64,000 bases of DNA, from the IMG/VR virus record IMGVR_UViG_3300043570_003132, positions 54,726 through 118,725 of that record; one strand, written 5' to 3'. The first letter of the stretch is position 1; each line of letters starts with the position of its first letter. Shown here one piece after another: positions 16,114 through 26,832 of this stretch. Under the pieces are notes generated by a model. That model saw only the letters and a program-made list of their open reading frames with translations. It was not told the origin of the DNA and searched no databases. The position numbers were made by a program, and so were the translations under genes. This DNA is from a virus.

Positions 16114-19100
16114 TTAGAACGTTCCACCGTCTATTGTATTTGTGAATGTTAAACTACCATCTGAGGTTTTATAACCTAATATTGTAGTCACCACATCACT
16201 TGTATCTGTTGTCGGTACTTCACCAAATATGTCGTTAGCATTTTTAAATGTAACATTTGATCTTGTACTACTTATCAAGTCATTACCGTTAGTTGATACT
16301 TTTAATGTACCTGCTACCACTGTGTTTCCTGATACCGATTCAACTGTGAATTTATCTGTATTGAATTGTAATGTTGTTCCACTATATTTCAATAAACTAT
16401 CACCGATTGTGTTGTCAGAAGATGCAATTGGGAATGTTCCACTTGTTAAACTTGTTTCACTTCCTAATGTTCCTGCGGTCGTTCCAATTACTTTACTTGA
16501 ATTGTTAGAACCATCAACTGTTAACCAATCATTATTTACTGAGTCCCATAGTAAAGAACCTGATTGTCCTATTGAACCTGAATCATATCCACTAATACCT
16601 GCGTATCTTTGGAATGGTGAGTAAGCATTTACTAAGATAATATTATCACCTAATTCAACTGTATTTGATTGAATACTTACGTTTGTTGATGAACCTAATA
16701 CTTGTAAGTTTCCTGATACAAATAAATTACCACCTAACATTGTTGCTGAACCTGAACTTACTGTTAATGAACCTGTAATTGATGTGTTAGCATTTACTTG
16801 TAGACCTGCTGCAGTTACCGATGCTGTTACCGCACCACTTGCAATCTTATCTAATTGTAATCCTGTTACACCACTTGCTGGTATATTATAAAGTCCCGCA
16901 CCATCACCAATGAACGAACCTGTGAATACAGAAGAAGTTACTGGTTGGTTAAATTTAACACTTAAGTTTGTTTCCCAAACTGATCCTGTTAAAGCGAATA
17001 TACTGTCTCCTGAAGATCCTGATGTTCCTGATGAACCTGAAGAACCTGAAGAACCTGCTGATCCTGATGAACCACTAGATCCTGAAGTTCCTGCTGTTCC
17101 TGAACTACCTGATGTACCGCTTGAACCACTTGTACCTGATGAACCATTACTACCTGAAGAACCTGATGTTCCCGCTGTTCCTGAAGAACCGCTAGATCCT
17201 GAAGTTCCTGATGAACCTGAAGAACCACTAGTTCCTGATGAACCATTACTACCTGATGTTCCGTCAGATCCTGAAGATCCTGAAGTTCCTGATGAACCAC
17301 TAGATCCTGAAGATCCTGAAGAACCACTAGATCCTGAAGTTCCTGCAGTTCCTGATGTACCACTAGATCCTGATGAACCTGAAGTTCCTGAAGATCCTGA
17401 TGAACCTGAAGAACCGCTAGAACCACTTGTTCCTGCTGTTCCTGAAGAACCGCTAGATCCTGAAGTTCCTGATGAACCTGAAGATCCACTTGTTCCTGAT
17501 GAACCATTACTACCTGATGTTCCGTCAGATCCTGAAGATCCTGAAGTTCCTGATGAACCTGCTGTACCTGAAGAACCGCTAGATCCTGATGAACCATTAC
17601 TACCTGATGTTCCTGATGTACCTGAAGAACCATTACTACCACTTGTTCCTGATGTTCCGTCTGATCCTGAAGAACCTGATGTACCTGAAGTACCTGCTGT
17701 TCCTGAAGAACCTGATGTACCTGCTGAACCTGATGAACCTGATGAACCTGATGTACCCGCTGATCCTGAAGATCCTGAAGTTCCACCTGATCCACTTGTT
17801 CCTGATGAACCATTACCACCAATAGTAGCAATTACTGTACCTGTTTGTGCTTCATTAAAGTATACTTTTAAGTTATTACTATCAATAACTTCAATTTCTG
17901 TTGGTATAACAACTTTATCTGAACCGTCAAACACATTAATTGCAGGATATTTGTATCCTAAATTGTGGTTGAATGACCATGTTGTCGATGCTGAACCAAT
18001 TACTAACGTTTTAGTTTGACCTGAAACAATAACCGCGTTTTCAGCGTATATTGCGTAAGACGATGTTCCTGCGAATTGAGAATTAGAACCTGAAACATAT
18101 GTGTTGAACGCTGTTTCATCTAATTTACCCGTTCCAACTGTTACACCGTTCAACATTAATGAACCTGTGATGTTAACGGAACCTGTGAATGAATGTACAT
18201 CGTCTTGTGTGTCACCAAATTTGGTTGAACCTGATTGATAAAGAACTGAAGATGATACTAATGTAATGTTTAATTCTTTCGCTGTAAGTGTACCATCAAT
18301 AAATGTATCTCCATTTACTCTGAATGTTCCGTCAGATGCGATAGATGCACTTACTGAACCACTTACAATTTTATTTAATTCTAATCCTGTTACACCCGAA
18401 GCTGGAATGTTATATAAACCTGCACCGTTTCCAACAAATGAAGACGATACCACTGAAGCGGTTACCGCTCCAACAACTCTTACTGGATTTGTTGTTGACC
18501 ATATTGAACCTGTTAATGCAAATAAACTATCTCCTGAAGTACCATCACTACCTGAAGAACCACTTGTTCCTGAAGAACCACTAGATCCTGAAGTACCTGC
18601 CGTTCCTGATGAACCACTAGATCCTGAAGTTCCTGAAGATCCTGAAGTACCACTAGATCCGTTAGATCCTGATGAACCACTTGTTCCTGCAGTTCCCGAT
18701 GTACCCGCCGATCCTGATGATCCTGATGAACCATCACTACCACTAGATCCTGATGTACCTGCTGTTCCTGAAGATCCTGAAGATCCTGAAGTACCACTAG
18801 ATCCGTTAGAACCTGAAGAACCACTTGTTCCTGCTGTTCCTGATGAACCACTAGATCCTGATGTTCCTGATGAACCACTAGATCCTGATGTTCCTGTTGA
18901 TCCTGAAGAACCATCACTACCACTAGATCCTGATGTACCTGCTGTTCCTGAAGATCCTGAAGATCCTGAAGTACCACTAGATCCGTTAGACCCACTAGAA
19001 CCTGATGAACCATCACTACCACTTGTTCCTGATGTACCTGCAGTTCCTGAAGATCCTGAAGATCCTGAAGTTCCTGATGAACCGTTAGACCCACTAGAAC

Positions 19101-19725
19101 CTGATGAACCTGAAGTTCCCGCAGTTCCTGAAGAACCACTAGATCCTGATGTACCCGCAGATCCTGATGAACCTGAAGAACCACTAGATCCTGAAGTACC
19201 AGCTGTTCCTGATGAACCACTAGATCCTGATGAACCTGAAGTTCCTGAACTATTTGATGTATATTCAGAACCGTTTATAAATAAACTTCCTGTAACATTA
19301 ATTGAACCACTAACGTTAACTTGACTACCAAACGTTGCTGTTGTACCTGTTAAATTAGTAATTGTAACACCACTGATAGTATTACCTTCAATGTTACCAA
19401 CCAAATTCATGGTTGTATTACCAGCAATACCGGTGTCTAATATATATAATTTCTTTTCGGCAGTAGCGTAGAATGGTACACCATCTAAACCTGAACCATA
19501 TGTACCAGCAGCAATTGATGGTGCGTTTGCTCCTTGATAAATCTTGGATGCTGCCCTAAATGCTCCTGCAACTCCTTCATCCGATAATTCCGGAGAACCA
19601 ATAAATATAAAAGGTCCTTGTAAATTACCAATCGAACCGGTTGCGATGATTAATTCACCGTTTCTTGCCGTTGTGTTTTTGAGGGTTGATATCGAACCCC
19701 TCCTGTGTTTAATGATTTGTGCCAT
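16114..19725 (-). CDS. Giant tail fibre with collagen-like Gly-X-Y triplets, 2
   Basis: 1203 residues. Residues 1-155 form a distinct N-terminal region (MAQIIKHRRGSISTLKN..NGELIIATGS, then a YATAEKKLYILDTG motif), probably the virion attachment part. Triplet blocks (GTS, GSS, GSD, GTA; Gly every third residue, no proline) lie at about 158-398 and 638-905. Between them come a DSLFALTGSIW module, a GDGAGLYNIPASGVTGL module (the analogue occurs several times), a SVLYQSGSTKFGD module and a TWSFNHNLGYKYP module shared with the other fibres. Residues about 905-1203 form a tip with another GDGAGLYNIPASG copy. A trimeric, collagen-like fibre is inferred from the triplets. Confidence 0.8.
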   Translation of the reverse strand: MAQIIKHRRGSISTLKNTTARNGELIIATGSIGNLQGPFIFIGSPELSDEGVAGAFRAASKIYQGANAPSIAAGTYGSGLDGVPFYATAEKKLYILDTGIAGNTTMNLVGNIEGNTISGVTITNLTGTTATFGSQVNVSGSINVTGSLFINGSEYTSNSSGTSGSSGSSGSSGTAGTSGSSGSSGSSGSAGTSGSSGSSGTAGTSGSSGSSGSNGSSGTSGSSGSSGTAGTSGTSGSDGSSGSSGSNGSSGTSGSSGSSGTAGTSGSSGSDGSSGSTGTSGSSGSSGTSGSSGSSGTAGTSGSSGSNGSSGTSGSSGSSGTAGTSGSSGSDGSSGSSGSAGTSGTAGTSGSSGSNGSSGTSGSSGTSGSSGSSGTAGTSGSSGSSGTSGSSGSDGTSGDSLFALTGSIWSTTNPVRVVGAVTASVVSSSFVGNGAGLYNIPASGVTGLELNKIVSGSVSASIASDGTFRVNGDTFIDGTLTAKELNITLVSSSVLYQSGSTKFGDTQDDVHSFTGSVNITGSLMLNGVTVGTGKLDETAFNTYVSGSNSQFAGTSSYAIYAENAVIVSGQTKTLVIGSASTTWSFNHNLGYKYPAINVFDGSDKVVIPTEIEVIDSNNLKVYFNEAQTGTVIATIGGNGSSGTSGSGGTSGSSGSAGTSGSSGSSGSAGTSGSSGTAGTSGTSGSSGSDGTSGTSGSNGSSGTSGTSGSNGSSGSSGSSGTAGSSGTSGSSGSDGTSGSNGSSGTSGSSGSSGTSGSSGSSGTAGTSGSSGSSGSSGSSGTSGSSGSSGTSGTAGTSGSSGSSGSSGSSGSSGTSGSSGSDGTSGSNGSSGTSGSSGSSGTSGSSGSSGTAGTSGSSGSNGSSGTSGSSGTSGSSGTAGTSGSSGSSGSAGSSGSSGSSGTSGSSGDSIFALTGSVWETNLSVKFNQPVTSSVFTGSFIGDGAGLYNIPASGVTGLQLDKIASGAVTASVTAAGLQVNANTSITGSLTVSSGSATMLGGNLFVSGNLQVLGSSTNVSIQSNTVELGDNIILVNAYSPFQRYAGISGYDSGSIGQSGSLLWDSVNNDWLTVDGSNNSSKVIGTTAGTLGSETSLTSGTFPIASSDNTIGDSLLKYSGTTLQFNTDKFTVESVSGNTVVAGTLKVSTNGNDLISSTRSNVTFKNANDIFGEVPTTDTSDVVTTILGYKTSDGSLTFTNTIDGGTF

Positions 19726-19746
19726 CTACTTTGTGTTTGTTTAGTT

Positions 19747-19754
19747 TATAAATA
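19747..19754 (-). promoter_or_regulatory. TATTTATA late promoter candidate
   Basis: Exact TATTTATA on the minus strand, 21 bases before the ATG at 19725. No terminator hairpin was seen between it and the preceding stop at 19824. Confidence 0.5.
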
Positions 19755-19823
19755 CTTAATTTTTACCAATCTTCGAGTTATTTCTATCTATTTGTAATAT
19801 ATTTTTATTATTAATTTGTTTTT

Positions 19824-22800
19824 TTAAAAACCACCTAAATCCAATACAATATTATTTTGTTCTTGTGTTATTACGTTTTGTCCTCCCATTGATATTGAAG
19901 CAGAGATAATTTGTGATTGAATTTGAGCTTGCATCATTGCCATTGCACCTGATATAATAAGTGATTCTCTTAATGGATCAGTTGATGTTAATGTTGTTGT
20001 TCCACGTACTGTTAAATCTCCATCAATAATAACTGAACCTGTTGTACGTAATGAACCTGTAAAATCATGTTTATCATCTAATGTATCACCGAACTTTGTT
20101 GACCCTGATTGATAAAGTATTGAAGATGTTACATAATCAATACGTAATTCTTTTGCTGTGATTGTACCATCAATTACTACATCTGTATTAACTTTTAATT
20201 TTCCATCAGCTAATGATGCACTTACACTACCACTAACAATTCTATCTAAGTTAAGTCCTGTAATTCCTGATGATGGGATATTATATAATCCTGCACCATC
20301 ACCTGTAAATGAACCGCTAATTGTTCCGTTATTTACAGTTAAATCACCTGTGTTAATTTCTAAATCACTATTTGTTAAATCAACAAGACCATTGAAAACA
20401 TGTAAATTAGATCCACTTGTTAAATACAATGATGAACTGTCGGTCATTATTGTATTACTATCGGTAATTCCTAATTGAGATGTAATATTTAACGATCCCG
20501 TTATTTCTACATCATTTGTTGTCGTCCATGTGCCAGGTGTTGTTTCGGCAAATAAACTATCTCCGCTAGATCCTGATGTTCCACTTGTTCCCGATGTTCC
20601 ACTTGTTCCTGATGTACCTGCAGTTCCTGATGAACCTGAAGTTCCGCTTGTTCCAGCCGAACCCGATGAACCACTAGTACCTGATGAACCATTACCACCG
20701 ACAGTAGCAATTACTGTACCTGTTTGAGCCTCGTTAAAATATACTTTTAAGTTATTACTATCAATAACTTCAATCTCTGTTGGGATTACTACTTTATCAC
20801 TTGCATCAAATACGTTAATTGCAGGATATTTGTATCCTAAATTGTGATTGAATGACCATGTTGTTGAAGCTGAGGATACATTTAATGTTTTAGTTTGACC
20901 TGAAACAATAACTGCGTTTTCTGCATATATCGCGTATGATGATGTTCCTGCAAATTGTGATGTATTTGAACCTGTATATGTGTTAAACGCCGATTCATCT
21001 AATTTACCGGTACCAATTGCTTGTCCGTTTAATGTTATTGAACCTGTTATATTAACTGAACCCGTAAAATTATGTGTATCGTCTAAAGTATCTCCGAATT
21101 TGGTGGAACCTGATGTATATAAAACTGAAGAGGTTACATAATCAATGTGTAATTCTTTCGCGGTCAAAATACCATCAACATATAATGATCCTGTAATTGA
21201 TGTATTGGTGTTAATATGTAAACCATCTAAATCAATAGATGCTGTATTACTACCACTACTAATTAAATTTAATTGTAAACCTGTAACTCCTGATGCTGGT
21301 ATGTTAATTAAATTACTACCATCACCATAAATGTAAGCTCCACTTATTATTCCACCGTCAACATATATGTTTGAACCACTCGTCATGTATAATGACGAAC
21401 TATCTGTCATTATAATATTAGCATCAACAACTCCTAATTGGGAAGTTATTGATAATGATCCAGTAATTTCTACGTCATTTGTTGTTGCCCAAACGCTACC
21501 CGTTAGAGCAAATAAACTATCCCCTGAAGTACCATCCGAACCTGAAGAACCCGATGTACCTGAAGTACCACTTGTACCTGAAGTTCCGTCTGAACCACTA
21601 GTTCCTGAAGTACCACTTGTACCATCAGAACCACTAGATCCTGAAGTACCACTTGTACCATCGCTACCTGAAGAACCTGATGTACCCGCACTACCACTTG
21701 TACCTGACGTACCATCACTACCTGAAGTACCCGCAGTTCCTGAAGAACCATCTGAACCCGATGTACCCGCAGTTCCTGAAGAACCACTAGTTCCTGATGA
21801 ACCGTCTGAACCTGAAGTACCACTAGATCCGTTTGATCCTGATGAACCACTAGTTCCTGATGAACCATCTGTACCGTCAACACCTGATATACCCGAAGTA
21901 CCATCACTACCTGAAGAACCGCTAGTACCACTAGATCCGTTCGAACCTGAAGAACCACTAGTTCCTGATGTACCATCAGAACCACTAGATCCTGAAGTAC
22001 CTGAAGATCCTGATGTACCATCACTACCACTAGAACCTGAAGATCCATCTGAACCACTTGAACCTGAAGATCCTGAAGAACCTGAAGAACCATCCGATCC
22101 ACTAGATCCTGAAGAACCTGAAGATCCTGATGTACCATCACTACCACTAGATCCTGATGAACCTGATGTACCATCACTACCACTTGTTCCGGATGTCATT
22201 GCTGAGAAAGAAACTCCGTCTATTGAAAGACTACCACTTACAATATTAACTGATCCTGATATAAAAACCGAACCCGTAAACTCGTGTGTGTCGTCCGATG
22301 TATTACCAAATTTATTTGAACCTGATGTGTAAAGAACTGATGACGTTACATAATTAATATTTAATTGTTTTGCGGTTAATATACCATCAATATACGTGTC
22401 TCCATTAACCCTGAATGTTCCATCGGATTGAATAGACGCACTTACCGAACCACTTACTATTTGATTTAGTGCTAAATTTGTTACACCACTTGCCGGTATA
22501 TTATATAATCCCGCACCATCACCAAAGAAAGCTGCAGTAACAAAACCACCATTTTCAACAATGATATTACTACCACTTGTTAATATAAGTGATGAACTGT
22601 CAGTTAAAAATAAACTTGAATCAAATACACCTGAACCGTTGGATACTATTAATGAACCCGTAATAGATGTGTTGGTGTTAATATTAAATCCATCTAAACT
22701 AACCGAAGCCGTATTACTACCACTTGTAATTTTATTTAATTCTAATCCTGTTACACCTGAAGCTGGAATATTATATAATCCCGCACCATCACCAAAGAAG

Positions 22801-25052
22801 GCGGCAGTAATGTAACCACCATTTTCTATAATGATATTACTACCACTATTTAAAACCATTGAACTACTATCAGTCAAATACAAGAAAGAATTAACCGCAT
22901 TAGTACCTTGACTAACAGTTAATGAACCTGTAATAGATGTATCAGTATTAATATTAAATCCATCTAAATTAATTGAAGCAGTATTACTACCACTTGTGAT
23001 TTGATTTAACTGTAAACCTGTTACTCCTGATGCTGGAATATTAATTAAGTTTGAACCGTCTCCGTAGATATAGGCTCCACTTATTATTCCTCCATCTACA
23101 TATATGTTTGAACCACTAGTAAGATAAAGCGATGAACTATCCGTCATTATGATATTACTATCTGTAATACCTAATTGAGAAGTTATACTTAAACTACCTG
23201 TAATTTCAATATCATTTGTTGTTGCCCATACTGAACCAGTAAGTGCAAATAAACTATCCCCTGAAGAACCATCTGATCCACTTGAACCTGAAGATCCTGA
23301 TGTACCATCACTACCACTAGAACCTGAAGAACCATCCGATCCACTAGAACCTGAAGATCCTGAAGAACCTGAAGAACCATCTGAACCAGAAGAACCTGAT
23401 GTACCATCACTACCACTAGAACCTGAAGAACCATCTGATCCACTTGAACCTGAAGATCCTGATGTACCATCACTACCACTTGAACCTGAAGAACCATCTG
23501 TTCCGTCAATTCCTGATATTCCTGAAGAACCTGAAGAACCATCTGAACCACTTGTACCGCTAGATCCGTTAGAACCTGATGTACCATCTGAACCACTTGT
23601 TCCTGAACTACCATTACTACCACTTGTACCATCGGAACCTGATGTTCCTGAAGTCATCGCTGAGAATGAAACTCCGTCTATTATTAAACTACCACTTGAA
23701 ATATTAACTGAACCACTGATAAACAATGAACCCGTAAACTCGTGCGTATCATCCGATGTATTACCAAATTTATTTGAACCTGATGTATAAAGAATTGAGG
23801 AACTTACATAATCAATATTTAATTGTTTTGCGGTAATAATACCATCAACATTTAACGAACCTGTAATCTGTACGTCATTTGTTGTTGCCCAAAAAGATCC
23901 TGTTTGTGCAAATAAACTATCTCCTGATGTACCATCAGAACCACTTGTACCGCTAGATCCGTTAGAACCTGATGTACCATCAGAACCACTTGTACCTGAT
24001 GTACCATCTGTTCCGTCAACTCCACTTATACCACTAGAACCTGAAGAACCGTCTGATCCGTTAGAACCTGATGTACCATCTGAACCACTTGTACCATCAG
24101 AACCTGATGTACCATCTGAACCACTAGTTCCACTTGTTCCTGCGGTTCCCGCTGAACCTGAACCTCCACCACTTGTTTGACCACCAATTAATGAACCTGT
24201 GGTATCACTAATCTTAATGTAAATTGGTAGTGGATTTGTTGCCGGTTTTACATTCGTTACATAAGATGTATTTGATGCAGTTGCATCGTAATATAATATA
24301 TCACCAATTGAAAATCCTGTTAATGTTAATCCCCCTTTGATTTCACCAAATGGTTTAACTGCCATGTTTCCATCTTCAGGTTCATTTACTGACGTAACAA
24401 TACCAAAAGATTTTTCAACTTGAGTTGCGTTTGTTGTGTCAACTAATTGAAATGTTCCTGTTGAATCTAAATAAACTATTTGATTAACACTATAACCTGT
24501 ATTATAAACTAAATTAGTATCGTTATTGTTGTAATATGTTGTTGTTAAATTTCTATATTGAAATTTTGCATACATGTCATTAACAAAATAGTTAATGTCA
24601 GGTAAATAAGGTTGTAACAATTGTAATCCACTTAATATTGGATCTCCGTCATCGGATAAATAAAATAATAATCCGTTATTACCTTCGCTAGGGGTATTAA
24701 AACCACTAAATGAAGTGTCGGATAATATATTATATAAACCAACATCTTTTAAAACAACATCAATTTCCGTTGCACTTGTTGGTGTTGATGTACTTATAAT
24801 TTTATAAGATGCGCCGTTACTACTTTGACCAAACCACATTCCTTCATTTACAAAATATGCATCATACATAAATTGATTTGGTGTAATTCTATCGTCAGAA
24901 GTGAGTGTTGCGGTTACTTGTAATGTACAATTAAATGTATATCCATATCCATGGTAAGTACTTCCAGTATTATTATAAAATGTACTAGTAGTAATACTAC
25001 CAGGTTTTATATTAGCAACTAATGTAATTGGTAATGATTCTAATCTTGCCAT
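19824..25052 (-). CDS. Giant tail fibre with collagen-like Gly-X-Y triplets, 3
   Basis: 1742 residues, the longest of the triplet fibres. Residues 1-290 are a unique N-terminal region with no repeats (MARLESLPITLVANIKPGS..., a WFGQSSNGASYKI segment and a GEIKGGLTLTGFSIGDILYYD segment). Triplet blocks follow at about 294-377, 467-597, 954-1177 and 1450-1494, alternating with modules that recur within the protein: ATTNDVEITGSL, YVTSSVLYTSGSxKFGD, IIMTDSSSLYLTSGSNIYVDGG and GDGAGLYNIPASGVTGL. A TWSFNHNLGYKYP module lies near 1390. The end (residues about 1650-1742) holds a short Met/Gln-rich helix and IVLDLGGF. Internal duplication is obvious at DNA level too. Confidence 0.8.
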   Translation of the reverse strand: MARLESLPITLVANIKPGSITTSTFYNNTGSTYHGYGYTFNCTLQVTATLTSDDRITPNQFMYDAYFVNEGMWFGQSSNGASYKIISTSTPTSATEIDVVLKDVGLYNILSDTSFSGFNTPSEGNNGLLFYLSDDGDPILSGLQLLQPYLPDINYFVNDMYAKFQYRNLTTTYYNNNDTNLVYNTGYSVNQIVYLDSTGTFQLVDTTNATQVEKSFGIVTSVNEPEDGNMAVKPFGEIKGGLTLTGFSIGDILYYDATASNTSYVTNVKPATNPLPIYIKISDTTGSLIGGQTSGGGSGSAGTAGTSGTSGSDGTSGSDGTSGSDGTSGSNGSDGSSGSSGISGVDGTDGTSGTSGSDGTSGSNGSSGTSGSDGTSGDSLFAQTGSFWATTNDVQITGSLNVDGIITAKQLNIDYVSSSILYTSGSNKFGNTSDDTHEFTGSLFISGSVNISSGSLIIDGVSFSAMTSGTSGSDGTSGSNGSSGTSGSDGTSGSNGSSGTSGSDGSSGSSGISGIDGTDGSSGSSGSDGTSGSSGSSGSDGSSGSSGSDGTSGSSGSDGSSGSSGSSGSSGSDGSSGSSGSDGTSGSSGSSGSDGSSGDSLFALTGSVWATTNDIEITGSLSITSQLGITDSNIIMTDSSSLYLTSGSNIYVDGGIISGAYIYGDGSNLINIPASGVTGLQLNQITSGSNTASINLDGFNINTDTSITGSLTVSQGTNAVNSFLYLTDSSSMVLNSGSNIIIENGGYITAAFFGDGAGLYNIPASGVTGLELNKITSGSNTASVSLDGFNINTNTSITGSLIVSNGSGVFDSSLFLTDSSSLILTSGSNIIVENGGFVTAAFFGDGAGLYNIPASGVTNLALNQIVSGSVSASIQSDGTFRVNGDTYIDGILTAKQLNINYVTSSVLYTSGSNKFGNTSDDTHEFTGSVFISGSVNIVSGSLSIDGVSFSAMTSGTSGSDGTSGSSGSSGSDGTSGSSGSSGSSGSDGSSGSSGSSGSSGSDGSSGSSGSDGTSGSSGTSGSSGSDGTSGTSGSSGSNGSSGTSGSSGSDGTSGISGVDGTDGSSGTSGSSGSNGSSGTSGSDGSSGTSGSSGTAGTSGSDGSSGTAGTSGSDGTSGTSGSAGTSGSSGSDGTSGTSGSSGSDGTSGTSGTSGSDGTSGTSGTSGTSGSSGSDGTSGDSLFALTGSVWATTNDVEITGSLSITSQLGVVDANIIMTDSSSLYMTSGSNIYVDGGIISGAYIYGDGSNLINIPASGVTGLQLNLISSGSNTASIDLDGLHINTNTSITGSLYVDGILTAKELHIDYVTSSVLYTSGSTKFGDTLDDTHNFTGSVNITGSITLNGQAIGTGKLDESAFNTYTGSNTSQFAGTSSYAIYAENAVIVSGQTKTLNVSSASTTWSFNHNLGYKYPAINVFDASDKVVIPTEIEVIDSNNLKVYFNEAQTGTVIATVGGNGSSGTSGSSGSAGTSGTSGSSGTAGTSGTSGTSGTSGTSGSSGDSLFAETTPGTWTTTNDVEITGSLNITSQLGITDSNTIMTDSSSLYLTSGSNLHVFNGLVDLTNSDLEINTGDLTVNNGTISGSFTGDGAGLYNIPSSGITGLNLDRIVSGSVSASLADGKLKVNTDVVIDGTITAKELRIDYVTSSILYQSGSTKFGDTLDDKHDFTGSLRTTGSVIIDGDLTVRGTTTLTSTDPLRESLIISGAMAMMQAQIQSQIISASISMGGQNVITQEQNNIVLDLGGF

Positions 25053-25054
25053 TT

Positions 25055-26755
25055 TTATATATAAATATTATTTGTAGGTACTTGCCATGTTATGTATTGT
25101 ACTACCGCACCCGTACCATATATACCAGTAAATCCTGTTCCTAATGCCTTAAATGTCATTAAGGTTTTTGCTGCGTTTTGTACACAGACTGATTGGCCAG
25201 TTGATGTTCCTCCCATATTTCTACTTAAGAAATCTCCACCAATAAGTTGTGAATGTGTCATAAAATTTATTCCCCATAGTCCTAATGGATGTGTTACACT
25301 TATTTCAGTTGCACTAACTCTTGTAAATGTCCAACCACCAGTACCTGATGTTATAGTATTACCTAGTGGGTCGGTTGCCGCAGCAAAAGGACTCGCATCT
25401 AAACTACCTGCCGAATATGTTAATTTTAAAACATACACACCTCCACCACCCGCCGCCGATGTACCTGAAGAACCTGATGTACCCGATGTTCCCGTTGCAC
25501 CACTTGTACCTGATGAACCCGCAGCACCTGAAGTACCACTAGAACCATCAACACCTGATGTTCCCGATGATCCAGCAATACCTGAAGATCCACTAGATCC
25601 TGAAGTTCCCGAAGAACCTGTCGTTCCTGAACTACCATCTGAACCACTTGTTCCTGAGGTACCCGATGAAAAACCTAAAGGTGATGTACCCGATGAACCT
25701 GAAGTTCCCGCACTACCTGATGTACCGTGTGAACCAGTTGCACCCGTTGTACCCGATGTTCCACTTGAACCTGACGTTCCTGAAGTACCACTAGTTCCTG
25801 AAGTTCCGTCTGAACCTGATGTTCCACCACTTCCCGCAATACCTGATGTTCCACTTGATCCTGAAGAACCTGATGTACCACTTGTACCATTTGTACCTCC
25901 ACCACCGCCACCAACTATAGTCACTCTAACATTACCCGCACCAATATCTGTAACGGTTGCACCACTAAATATGATTTTATCTACTCCATTAATTAATGTT
26001 GATCCGTCACCGACTTTAAGTGTTGATGTTCCTCCTCCTTCTCCTCCACTTATTGAACTATATAAATTAATGGACCAACTATTGTGATCACTACCTCCTA
26101 CATGTTCTAAAATTCTTATTATTAATTGTGTACCTGAATAACTTACAACACGTCCTATTAAATAATTTAATATATTACTTGCAGCAATTACAAGTTGACC
26201 CGTGGTATAAGATAAATTACTATCAACTGTGAAAGTAAGGTCTTCCCCATCGTGTTCGTCAATATCTGTAATGTATGTTGTTGATGATGTTTGATAAACA
26301 TTTCCTGAAGTGCCTGATGTACCTGAAGTACCTCTTGCTCCCGATGTACCCGAAGAACCACTTGTACCGTGATTACCCGCAATACCGCTTGTTCCTGAAG
26401 AACCACTAGATCCGTTTGATCCTGACGTTCCACTTATACCTGAAGATCCTGATGTTCCCGAAGTTCCTGAAGAACCTGTTAAACCTGAAGAACCACTTGT
26501 ACCAGATGTACCACTAGTACCTCTTGCACCTGAAGATCCTGAAGATCCTGAAGATCCTGAAGTACCTGACAAACCTGAAGAACCTGATGTACCTGAAGAT
26601 CCTGTGGTTAAATCAGTTAAACTTGTTCCTGAAACATATAAATTATCTGCGTAGACCGCATTTAATGGAGTTGTGGATGAACCGAGATCAATTGTGGTAC
26701 CTGGTGTGACGTTTTCCGTCTCAATCTGTGTCCAATTTATTCTTTGTAGTGCCAT
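25055..26755 (-). CDS. Tail fibre with collagen-like Gly-X-Y triplets, 4
   Basis: 566 residues. Residues 1-50 (MALQRINWTQIETENVTPGTTIDLGSSTTPLNAVYADNLYVSG) match the N-terminal pattern of phage fibres. Triplet blocks lie at about 50-150 and 285-435. Between them is a beta domain (STTYITDIDEHDGEDLTFTVDSNLSY..., about 155-240, then LKVGDGSTLINGVDKIIFSGATV). The C-terminal domain (about 440-566, GGVYVLKLTYSAGSLDASPF...) contains single copies not seen in the other fibres. Only 2 bases separate it from the 1742-residue gene. It starts the fibre block and follows a terminator at 26805-26834. Confidence 0.78.
   Translation of the reverse strand: MALQRINWTQIETENVTPGTTIDLGSSTTPLNAVYADNLYVSGTSLTDLTTGSSGTSGSSGLSGTSGSSGSSGSSGARGTSGTSGTSGSSGLTGSSGTSGTSGSSGISGTSGSNGSSGSSGTSGIAGNHGTSGSSGTSGARGTSGTSGTSGNVYQTSSTTYITDIDEHDGEDLTFTVDSNLSYTTGQLVIAASNILNYLIGRVVSYSGTQLIIRILEHVGGSDHNSWSINLYSSISGGEGGGTSTLKVGDGSTLINGVDKIIFSGATVTDIGAGNVRVTIVGGGGGGTNGTSGTSGSSGSSGTSGIAGSGGTSGSDGTSGTSGTSGTSGSSGTSGTTGATGSHGTSGSAGTSGSSGTSPLGFSSGTSGTSGSDGSSGTTGSSGTSGSSGSSGIAGSSGTSGVDGSSGTSGAAGSSGTSGATGTSGTSGSSGTSAAGGGGVYVLKLTYSAGSLDASPFAAATDPLGNTITSGTGGWTFTRVSATEISVTHPLGLWGINFMTHSQLIGGDFLSRNMGGTSTGQSVCVQNAAKTLMTFKALGTGFTGIYGTGAVVQYITWQVPTNNIYI
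25060..25067 (-). promoter_or_regulatory. TATTTATA late promoter candidate
   Basis: Exact TATTTATA on the minus strand, 7 bases before the ATG at 25052 and inside the last codons of the upstream fibre gene, so it may be partly constrained by coding. Confidence 0.4.
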
Positions 26756-26774
26756 GTAAAAGTAAAGTCTTTTA

Positions 26775-26782
26775 CATAAATA
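26775..26782 (-). promoter_or_regulatory. TATTTATG late promoter candidate
   Basis: The minus strand reads TATTTATG, 19 bases before the ATG at 26755 and just after the glutaredoxin terminator. Confidence 0.5.
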
Positions 26783-26804
26783 CTTTTATTCCACTAATAG
26801 GCAT

Positions 26805-26832
26805 AAAAAAAAGGGTTTCAAACCCTTTTTTT
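26805..26832 (-). terminator. Intrinsic terminator after glutaredoxin gene
   Basis: GGGTT-TCA-AACCC core (26813-26825) flanked by an A8 run on one side and a T run on the other, so it is strong and could work in both directions. It begins at the stop of the glutaredoxin gene (26833). Confidence 0.85.

Noticed and set aside
16910-18019. 369-codon plus-strand frame rich in DEPLVPDEP, and similar ones at 9309-10085, 18266-19324 and 21367-22332
   Set aside because: These are antisense to Gly-X-Y triplet blocks and arise from codon composition; the minus frames carry recognisable modules.
19755-19823. Terminator between the two giant fibre genes
   Set aside because: No clear stem-loop was found in this A/T-rich gap.
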